From the NCBI GenBank assembly GCA_900542245.1, contig UQMQ01000116.1:1-7096 (forward strand): a stretch of DNA of 7,096 nucleotides. Direction: 5' to 3'. The notes under the pieces are model-generated. The model was not told where the DNA came from. It made no database searches and was given only the letters and a program-made list of their open reading frames with translations. The DNA is from an uncultured Eubacteriales bacterium (GTDB taxonomy: Bacteria > Bacillota > Clostridia > Peptostreptococcales > Anaerovoracaceae). Below are positions 1 through 5,209 of the stretch, piece after piece. Within the stretch, counting starts at the first letter, position 1, and the number at the start of each line of letters is the position of its first letter. The position numbers and the translations under genes are program-made.

Positions 1-30
1 GGTGCTTTTGTCGATATTTCCAGCATAATA

Positions 31-86
31 AGAAAAGGGGCTGCGCCCGAACGGTGATTTTCCGTTCATGCGACAGCCTCTTTTCT
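31..86. terminator. Bidirectional hairpin terminator
   Basis: Bases 31-46 pair with 70-86 through a stem of about 16 bp, with one G-T wobble and one bulged base. Inside it a second perfect stem forms between GAACGG (49-54) and CCGTTC (62-67), closing a seven-base loop. Read on the minus strand, the GC-rich core is followed by CCTTTTCTTATTAT, a good U-rich tail. It begins 15 bases past the stop codon of the minus-strand transporter gene, so it should end that operon. On the plus strand the core is followed by CTCTTTTCTTT, so it could also stop transcription entering from the left, which would suit a convergent gene outside the window. Confidence 0.8.
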
Positions 87-100
87 TTGGAAATTTTATT

Positions 101-1006
101 CTATTCGCTTATCTTAGGAGAATTTTTTTGAGGTAGGTTGGAGATGATGACTGCTGCGAAGATGCTGCAGCAGCCGAGGATCTCTCGGCCGTTCATGGCC
201 TCGTGCAGAAGCAGGACGCCGAACAGCACGCCGAAGACGGATTCCAGGCACAAAAGCAGGGAGGCTACAGTCGGCTCCGCATCACGCTGTGCGATGATCT
301 GCAGGGTGTAGCCGACGCCGCCGGAAATGCAGCCTGCATATAAAATCGGAACTGCGCAGGTCAAGATCATATCCCATTCCGGCGTTTCGAAGAGGAGCAT
401 ACCGATGCAGCCGAGTAATCCGGCGGTCAGAAACTGTATGAATGAAATCTTGACGCCATCGCTCTTAGAAGCAAAGTGGTCACAGAGCAGAATGTGGACG
501 GCAAAGGCGACCGCGCATAGAATGACGTAGAAGTCTCCCTTGGATACGCTGCCGAAGCCTCCCGGCATGGCCAGAAGATAAAGCCCGATGACACCGAGTA
601 CCACGCACAGCCACATGATCGGACGGATGCGCTTGCCTAAAAGCAAACTGAAAAGCGGGACTACGACCACATACAGCGTCGTGATAAATGCAGCTTTGCC
701 CGCGGTGGTGTACATACAGCCGAATTGCTGCAGGATGCAGCCGGTAAAGAGCGCCAGCCCGCAGCAGATGCCGCCGATGAGCGTCTGTTTGTTTTCTGCC
801 TTTTTTTCTGCTGTAAAATGGGAACCTTTGCCGCGCTGCATCAGCGCGATAACCGGAATCAGGATGATTGCGGCGCATATCAGACGCAGCCCCTGGAATG
901 TGAAAGGACCGACGTATTCCATACCGCTGACCTGAAAGACAAAGGAGGCACCCCAGAGCATGGCAGTAAGAAGCAGCAAGAGATTTGCCCGTAGTTTTTT
1001 GTTCAT
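101..1006 (-). CDS. DMT superfamily (EamA-type) membrane transporter
   Basis: This 301-residue integral membrane protein has the drug/metabolite transporter fold: two EamA repeats (about residues 8-137 and 147-291) and about ten predicted helices. Visible hallmarks are the first helix with AMLWGASF (residues 15-22), the TAGKAAFITTLY segment (101-112) common in this family, and a last repeat with LESVFGVLFG and the LLHEA segment (254-270). Family members carry amino acids, nucleosides or other metabolites, often outward; the substrate cannot be read from the sequence. The open frame extends upstream to 1273, but that extension lies inside the regulator gene and has no transporter character. 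The ATG at 1006 has AAGGAA six bases upstream and begins directly before the first hydrophobic helix. The gene starts 13 bases after the PucR gene stops, and its ribosome binding site abuts that stop codon, so the two are almost certainly cotranscribed and may be translationally coupled. Confidence 0.9.
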   Translation of the reverse strand: MNKKLRANLLLLLTAMLWGASFVFQVSGMEYVGPFTFQGLRLICAAIILIPVIALMQRGKGSHFTAEKKAENKQTLIGGICCGLALFTGCILQQFGCMYTTAGKAAFITTLYVVVVPLFSLLLGKRIRPIMWLCVVLGVIGLYLLAMPGGFGSVSKGDFYVILCAVAFAVHILLCDHFASKSDGVKISFIQFLTAGLLGCIGMLLFETPEWDMILTCAVPILYAGCISGGVGYTLQIIAQRDAEPTVASLLLCLESVFGVLFGVLLLHEAMNGREILGCCSIFAAVIISNLPQKNSPKISE

Positions 1007-1019
1007 ATTAGATTCCTTT

Positions 1020-2186
1020 CTACTTTGCAGCCTGCCGCAGCTGATAGATCCGTACGGCGAGCGAAAGATTGATATAAAAATCCTGTTCGGAAGCAGATGC
1101 ACTATCCACAAGCTCCCGCATCCGCGCCAGTTTGTAACGAATGGTATTTTGGTGACAGCCGTAGATCTCGGCAGCTTTGGCGATGTCGCCGCCTGCACGC
1201 ACCAGCGCAATCGCTGTGTCAAGATAATCCTGCCGCGCTTGAAAGGGTCCGAGATAACGCTGCATATATTCACTCATCTCGATCGAGCGATAGTCTCCGA
1301 CCAGAATTTCATACACACCGAGCTTATCGTAGCTTGTGATATTTCTGCCTTCCGCGACGGAAGCCAGATAGGTATTGTAGCTTTCTTTCAGGCAGTGATC
1401 CAGACTTTCGAACGGATCGTGTACGCGGCTCGCGCAGCAGTAAAACGGTGTGCGCAGATTCAGATAGGCGAGGATATCATCAAGAATGATTTGAAATGCC
1501 TTGCTTTCTTTTTTTGATGCTGTCATCAGAATAAAAACGCCGCTGCGGTAGGGGACCAGCATCGCTTTTCCGTCAAGATTGCGGTTGAGATAAAGATTCT
1601 TGCCGCCGCGTTCCATCTGTATGCGAAATGCCTCATCCTCCGCACAAAGATATGCGGCGCAGCACCATGGCTTGAAGGAAAGGGAGAGATTCTTGGCAAT
1701 GCTGTAGATCCGATTCTGCGGCAGTGTGCCTGAGATCATCCGGTCTATATTCTCTGCGTGCAGCAGATTGCGGTCATCGGTCTGCAGGGCGTCAGTAATT
1801 TCGTAAACGAGATTTTCATAATAGATGTCCTTGCCGAACTGAAAAATCGGAAAGTCATTTTGGTTTGCAAAATCCAACACCTCCTGCGGCAGCGCCGGAT
1901 AGAGTATTTTTTTGAAACCGATGCCTGCCACGCCGTAATGATACAGATGTTTGACCATCGGCAAAATTTCCTCCGGCTTCTTGCAGCAGTATTGATAAAG
2001 AAAGCTGCAGAGCACAAAGTCTCCGGGGGTAAAGGTCTGCAGATATTCATCGATGAATTCCGGCATCAGTTCATATTCCAGAATCCCCATCCCTGCAACC
2101 TTGCGGCTGAGGCCGCGTTGTCCGGCAATCAGCTCCAGATAATTGAAGCACTGCAGATTCATCAGATCTCGTACGGTCAGCGCCAT
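1020..2186 (-). CDS. PucR family transcriptional regulator
   Basis: A 388-residue DNA-binding regulator. The N-terminal part (about 3-125) matches the PucR ligand-sensing domain, beginning with TVRDLMNLQCFN and containing the GDFVLCSF and YGVAGIGF segments. The middle (roughly 170-280) resembles the degenerate GGDEF-like domain of PucR/CdaR proteins. The C-terminus carries the PucR helix-turn-helix, with GGDIAKAAEIYGCHQNT and the following RYKLARMREL (332-359). This family includes the B. subtilis purine-catabolism regulator PucR, but most members have unknown ligands and no purine genes lie nearby, so I assign no gene name. The ATG at 2186 has a near-perfect AGGAGGAA (2191-2198) four bases upstream. 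It is the first gene of a two-gene operon with the EamA transporter, which is therefore its likeliest target. Inverted and direct repeats around its promoter suggest autoregulation. Confidence 0.92.
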   Translation of the reverse strand: MALTVRDLMNLQCFNYLELIAGQRGLSRKVAGMGILEYELMPEFIDEYLQTFTPGDFVLCSFLYQYCCKKPEEILPMVKHLYHYGVAGIGFKKILYPALPQEVLDFANQNDFPIFQFGKDIYYENLVYEITDALQTDDRNLLHAENIDRMISGTLPQNRIYSIAKNLSLSFKPWCCAAYLCAEDEAFRIQMERGGKNLYLNRNLDGKAMLVPYRSGVFILMTASKKESKAFQIILDDILAYLNLRTPFYCCASRVHDPFESLDHCLKESYNTYLASVAEGRNITSYDKLGVYEILVGDYRSIEMSEYMQRYLGPFQARQDYLDTAIALVRAGGDIAKAAEIYGCHQNTIRYKLARMRELVDSASASEQDFYINLSLAVRIYQLRQAAK

Positions 2187-2190
2187 GATG

Positions 2191-2198
2191 TTCCTCCT
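2191..2198 (-). promoter_or_regulatory. Strong ribosome binding site of the PucR gene
   Basis: The minus strand reads AGGAGGAA, complementary to the 16S rRNA tail, four bases before the ATG at 2186. This fixes the start of the regulator and fits a Firmicute. Confidence 0.85.
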
Positions 2199-2235
2199 GT
2201 ATGATCATATTTTAGCATATTACGGATACGTATTG

Positions 2236-2253
2236 TTTGTAGATAATTACAAA
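2236..2253. repeat. Inverted repeat TTTGTA-N6-TACAAA, candidate operator
   Basis: TTTGTA (2236-2241) and TACAAA (2248-2253) form a perfect 6-bp inverted repeat spaced by six bases. It covers the predicted transcription start of the PucR operon (about 2248). A further copy of the half-site, in ATTACAA, occurs at 2246-2252 and again at 2277-2283, inside the -35 element. A symmetric site at +1 with a direct copy at -35 is what a repressor or autoregulator would use. It does not resemble the B. subtilis PucR box as I recall it, and the region is AT-rich, so chance is possible. Confidence 0.4.
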
Positions 2254-2254
2254 T

Positions 2255-2283
2255 ATTATAAAGTATCTTATAGAAAATTACAA
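2255..2283 (-). promoter_or_regulatory. SigA-type promoter of the PucR-transporter operon
   Basis: On the minus strand, TTGTAA (2278-2283, four of six bases of the -35 consensus) is followed after exactly 17 bases by a perfect TATAAT (2255-2260). Transcription would begin near 2248 and give a leader of about 62 bases before the PucR start. It is the clearest housekeeping promoter I found in the window. Confidence 0.65.
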
Positions 2284-2311
2284 GCATAGCAAAAAAATAA
2301 ATACATATATA
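2284..2311 (+). promoter_or_regulatory. Possible sigma-E-type promoter of spoIVA
   Basis: GCATAGC (2284-2290) resembles the sigma-E -35 element (kmATATT, five of seven). After 13 bases comes CATATATA (2304-2311), which resembles the -10 element (CATACA-T, five of seven). Initiation near 2318 would leave a leader of about 32 bases that includes the spoIVA ribosome binding site. In B. subtilis spoIVA is transcribed in the mother cell by sigma-E, so such a site is expected. The match is partial and the region is AT-rich. A competing candidate is TCATATT at 2205-2211 (a full -35 match) with the weaker GATACGTA at 2225-2232. Confidence 0.35.
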
Positions 2312-2349
2312 TATGGTACGACTTGTTCTTAACGGAGAGGGGTTATGCT

Positions 2350-3828
2350 ATGATCAATCGGACCATATATGAGGAGATCGGAACACGCGCGGGCGGCGAC
2401 ATTTATATCGGGGTCGTCGGTCCGGTCAGAACAGGAAAGTCCACCTTTATCAAGCGATTTATGGATGTACTGGTGTTTCCGAACATGGTAAATACATACG
2501 AAAAAACCAGAGTCATGGACGAACTGCCGCAGAGCGGAGAGGGCAGAACAATCACGACCACAGAGCCGAAGTTTATTCCGCCTGACGCGGTGCTGGTCTC
2601 TGCCGAAAACGGTGTGCAGATGAAGGTCCGACTGGTGGACTGCGTCGGCTATCTGGTTCCCGGCGTGCTGGGAGACAAGGAAGAAGGCGAGGAACGCATG
2701 GTTTCCACGCCATGGGCAGAGGAACAGATTCCGTTCAGCCGGGCGGCGGAGCTGGGTACGGAGAAGGTCATCCATGACCATTCTGTGGTCGGCGTGGTCG
2801 TCACGACAGACGGCAGCTTTGGAGAGCTGCCGCGGGAGAATTTCGTCGAGGCTGAGGAGAAAACGATCGCCCAGCTCAAAGCGCTGCAGAAACCGTTTGT
2901 GGTAATCTTGAATTCGGCGAATCCGCAGAGTCAGAAGAGCAGAGAGCTGGCAGCGGCGATGGAGAAGCAGTATGAAGTGCCGGTACTGCCGGAAAACTGT
3001 CAACGAATGAGCGAGGAGGATTTTGACAGGCTCTTTCATCGCATGATCTTGCAGTTCCCGGCCTGCGAGATTGATTTCATGCTGCCGGGATATCTGGATG
3101 CGCTGCCGGGCACGCATTGGATCAAGGCGACCATGATCGCGCAGATTCAAAAATGGATGGAGGACTTTGACACCATCGGGCAGGCTGCAGATACCTGCAG
3201 GCAGATCATCGACGGAAGCGTTATCAAGGATGTACAGATTACGCGTACTGACCCTGCCTCAGGTATGGTCGTACTGCAGCCGCAGCTTGCCGCGGGGCTG
3301 TATTACAAAGTGATCGAGGAACTGCTGGATGCAAGGGTCGAGAACGACAGCCAGCTCTTTGTCATGCTGCGTGAATACGCGCAGGCAAAAAAAGCCTATG
3401 ACGGCATGAAAGGCGCTCTGGCAGAGGTGGCAAACGGCAATTATGGCATTGTCGCACCGAAGCTGTCGGAAATGGTGCTCGAAAAACCGGAGGTCTTCAA
3501 GCAGGGCAGCAAGTACGGCGTGCGCATGAAAGCGACCGCGCCTTGCCTGCATATCATCAAGACGAATATTACGACTGAGGTATCGCCGGTCGTCGGTACG
3601 GAGAGCCAGTCGGTCGATCTGGCGCAGAATCTGGCAGAGCAGTTCGGTAAAGACGGGGATACCATCTGGGAAACGAATCTTTTCGGTAAGAGTCTGAAGG
3701 ACATGGTGACCGAGCAGATGGAGAGCAAGGTCAGCAATGTCCCGGAAAATCTGCGCGGCAAGGTGCAGAGATCCTTGCAGAAGATCAGCGACGAAGGAAA
3801 AGATTATTTTATCTGCATCATTTTATAG
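2350..3828 (+). CDS. spoIVA: Stage IV sporulation protein A (spore coat basement ATPase)
   Basis: SpoIVA hydrolyses ATP to polymerise on the outer forespore membrane. There it is anchored through the small peptide SpoVM, forms the base on which the coat assembles, and is needed for cortex formation. The product is 492 residues, the same length as B. subtilis SpoIVA. Key positions match by number: Walker A GPVRTGKST with Lys30, the sensor threonines Thr70-Thr71 in TITTTEPKFIP, and Asp97 in the Walker B-like LVDCVGYLVPG. The characteristic VVVTTDGSFGE (149-159), the later YGVRMKATAP and the extreme C-terminus ICIIL, close to IAIIL of B. subtilis, are also present. This C-terminal region is the part that targets the protein to the forespore. 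The start is the ATG at 2350, seven bases after GGAGAGGGG. A TTG at 2323 in the same frame would add nine residues but lies upstream of that site. The gene is intact, and its spoVM partner is not in this window. Confidence 0.97.
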   Translation: MINRTIYEEIGTRAGGDIYIGVVGPVRTGKSTFIKRFMDVLVFPNMVNTYEKTRVMDELPQSGEGRTITTTEPKFIPPDAVLVSAENGVQMKVRLVDCVGYLVPGVLGDKEEGEERMVSTPWAEEQIPFSRAAELGTEKVIHDHSVVGVVVTTDGSFGELPRENFVEAEEKTIAQLKALQKPFVVILNSANPQSQKSRELAAAMEKQYEVPVLPENCQRMSEEDFDRLFHRMILQFPACEIDFMLPGYLDALPGTHWIKATMIAQIQKWMEDFDTIGQAADTCRQIIDGSVIKDVQITRTDPASGMVVLQPQLAAGLYYKVIEELLDARVENDSQLFVMLREYAQAKKAYDGMKGALAEVANGNYGIVAPKLSEMVLEKPEVFKQGSKYGVRMKATAPCLHIIKTNITTEVSPVVGTESQSVDLAQNLAEQFGKDGDTIWETNLFGKSLKDMVTEQMESKVSNVPENLRGKVQRSLQKISDEGKDYFICIIL

Positions 3829-3838
3829 GAGTTCCTGC

Positions 3839-3871
3839 TTGTATTGCTTTTGCAGAAGCTGTGCATACTAG
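3839..3871 (+). CDS. Possible leader mini-ORF between spoIVA and the MFS gene
   Basis: AGGAG (3827-3831), which overlaps the spoIVA stop codon, has no annotated start behind it. Seven bases downstream a TTG opens a ten-codon frame (MYCFCRSCAY) ending in TAG at 3869-3871, four bases before the ATG of the MFS gene. The frame differs from that of the transporter. It may be a leader peptide that couples or attenuates translation of the MFS gene, a known arrangement for some resistance genes. It could equally be chance, with the AGGAG serving a non-ATG start of the MFS gene such as ATT at 3843. No homology can be judged at this size. Confidence 0.2.
   Translation: MYCFCRSCAY
3841..3870 (+). promoter_or_regulatory. 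Sigma-G-like promoter motif (weak)
   Basis: CATACTA at 3864-3870 is an exact copy of the classical sigma-G -10 element. GTATT at 3841-3845 is a partial match to the -35 (GHATR), 18 bases upstream. Initiation would fall near 3877, at or just after the chosen MFS ATG, so the transcript would be leaderless or would use the ATG at 3939. This awkward position lowers my confidence. Confidence 0.2.
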
Positions 3872-3875
3872 CAAT

Positions 3876-5135
3876 ATGAAACAAAAAGTATGGAAAGAGA
3901 CTGCGCCGCATACGGGCAATAAAAAGAGAAATCTGGTGATGGGAGTCACGATTTTGACTTCTTTTATCACGACATTTATGGGAAGCGCACTAAACCTGTC
4001 GATTCCGTCCATTGATGCGGAATTTGGAGCCGGCAGCCAAACGGTCAATTGGGTGGTTACCGCCTATATGCTGACCTGTACGGGGCTTGCGATTCCCTTT
4101 GGATATTTAGCAGACAGCGGAAACCGGAGCTGTATCTTGAAGATTGGCATTGCGATCTTCACAGCAGCATCGGTTTTTGCTGTCATTTTTGATCGAATCG
4201 GTATGCTGATCTTGTTTCGCGGTCTGCAAGGGGTGGGGGCTGCGATGATTTTTAGCAGTAATATCCCCATTTTGGTAGACAGCTTTACAGAGGCGCAGCG
4301 GGGCAAGGTACTTGGATACGCAGCTTGTGCCAATTATTTAGGCTTATCGCTGGGCCCTGTATTGGGCGGCATCTTGAATACAAACCTTGGTTGGAGAGCC
4401 ATTTTTGTCAGTACTGCGGTTGTTTCCGGCATCTGCTTTACGGGCGCTTGTCTGGCAATCAGAACGCAGACTCCGGCGGCGCAGCATGCCGCAAAAAGAC
4501 CGACCTTGCAGCACTATTTGAAATTGTGCAAACAGAATCCGTCCTTTGTCCGTTCGAATATAGCGGCACTGATCAATTACGGGGCGAATTTTAGTGTTAC
4601 CTATCTCCTGGCCTTGTATTTACAGCTTGTGCAGGGATATTCCGCACAACATGCAGGCTTATTTTTGATTGCACAGACAGCAGTCATGGCTGTGCTATCT
4701 CCGATCACCGGAAAGCTGTCGGATCAGTGGTCGCCGCAAGGGCTTTCTGCGATTGGTATGGGTATCTGCGCAGGAGGGCTGACCATCTTTCTATTTTTGC
4801 AGAAATCCTCTGCCTTGTGGCTCGTGCTTGGCGGACTGGTCGTCTGCGGTATCGGATTTGCTTTCTTCGCAGCACCGAATACCCATGCGGTGATGGCTGC
4901 GGTCGATGAAAAGGATTACGGCATGGCATCCTCCATCCTTTCTACGATGCGCTCCTTTGGTCATACCGGCTGCATGCTGCTGATCACGCTGCTGACAGGT
5001 CTGTATCTGTCAAATCAGACGCTGACGGAAGCCGACCCGCTGCTGCTGCTCAAAATGATGCGGATGGTGTTTGTGATTTTTCTATTATTCTGTATTCTTG
5101 GATTTTTTGTAGCAAAGAAAAGAAAAATGTGGTAG
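3876..5135 (+). CDS. MFS transporter, EmrB/QacA-related drug exporter type
   Basis: A 419-residue major facilitator with about twelve predicted helices. Motif A appears between helices 2 and 3 as GYLADSGNRS (76-85). Helix 4 has RGLQGVGAA (115-123). Helix 5 ends in GLSLGPVLGG followed by LGWRAIFVS, the antiporter motif C arrangement typical of the DHA2 (EmrB/QacA) group. Members export drugs or metabolites in exchange for protons; the substrate here is unknown. DHA2 proteins usually have 14 helices and 450-510 residues, and this one lacks the extra pair. The start is uncertain: a GTG at 3861 would add five residues, and the ATG at 3939 would drop the charged N-terminal tail. None has a good ribosome binding site. 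The only good one, AGGAG at 3827, lies 44 bases before the chosen ATG and overlaps the spoIVA stop. The gene follows spoIVA by 47 bases with no clear terminator, so read-through is likely. Confidence 0.88.
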   Translation: MKQKVWKETAPHTGNKKRNLVMGVTILTSFITTFMGSALNLSIPSIDAEFGAGSQTVNWVVTAYMLTCTGLAIPFGYLADSGNRSCILKIGIAIFTAASVFAVIFDRIGMLILFRGLQGVGAAMIFSSNIPILVDSFTEAQRGKVLGYAACANYLGLSLGPVLGGILNTNLGWRAIFVSTAVVSGICFTGACLAIRTQTPAAQHAAKRPTLQHYLKLCKQNPSFVRSNIAALINYGANFSVTYLLALYLQLVQGYSAQHAGLFLIAQTAVMAVLSPITGKLSDQWSPQGLSAIGMGICAGGLTIFLFLQKSSALWLVLGGLVVCGIGFAFFAAPNTHAVMAAVDEKDYGMASSILSTMRSFGHTGCMLLITLLTGLYLSNQTLTEADPLLLLKMMRMVFVIFLLFCILGFFVAKKRKMW

Positions 5136-5138
5136 AAT
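5130..5138 (+). promoter_or_regulatory. Possible extended -10 promoter for cls
   Basis: TGGTAGAAT at the very end of the MFS gene fits the extended -10 pattern TGnTATAAT with one mismatch. No good -35 element lies 17 bases upstream (TAGCAA). Initiation near 5145 would give a leader of about 65 bases containing the hairpin at 5152-5174. The -10 overlaps a perfect 10-bp palindrome, AGAATATTCT (5134-5143), which could be an operator. Confidence 0.3.
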
Positions 5139-5151
5139 ATTCTCTAAACGA

Positions 5152-5174
5152 TTACTTTCGCCAAGCGAAGGTAA
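5152..5174 (+). other. Leader hairpin between the MFS gene and cls
   Basis: TTACTTTCGC (5152-5161) pairs with GCGAAGGTAA (5165-5174) to form a 10-bp stem with one G-T wobble and a three-base loop (CAA). Only four T residues follow (5177-5180), so it is a poor intrinsic terminator. It may weakly end the MFS transcript, or act as a structure in the cls leader that protects or attenuates the message. It lies about 35 bases before the cls start codon and leaves the likely ribosome binding region free. Confidence 0.45.
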
Positions 5175-5209
5175 GATTTTGCGCAATACGAGGGGATTTG
5201 AGAAAGCAT

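Noticed and set aside
1..28. Possible C-terminal end of a plus-strand gene (eight codons then TAA at 26-28)
   Set aside because: It is too short to support as a gene, though its position before the terminator makes it possible.
1007..1273. N-terminal extension of the EamA transporter frame to 1273
   Set aside because: It lies inside the PucR gene, has no family resemblance, and the ATG at 1006 has its own ribosome binding site directly before the first membrane helix.
2329..3150. Long minus-strand frame opposite spoIVA
   Set aside because: It is antisense to a well-conserved gene, rich in Arg, His and Gln as expected of a shadow frame, and has no recognisable domain.
3846..3859. Near-palindrome GCTTTTGCAGAAGC after spoIVA as a terminator
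   Set aside because: The stem is only four pairs (GCTT/AAGC) around a six-base loop, and no U-run follows.
5129..5209. Upstream extension of the cardiolipin synthase frame
   Set aside because: It overlaps the MFS gene and crosses the hairpin. Its residues (VEYSLNDYFRQ...) do not look like Cls, and the family pattern begins at the ATG at 5210.
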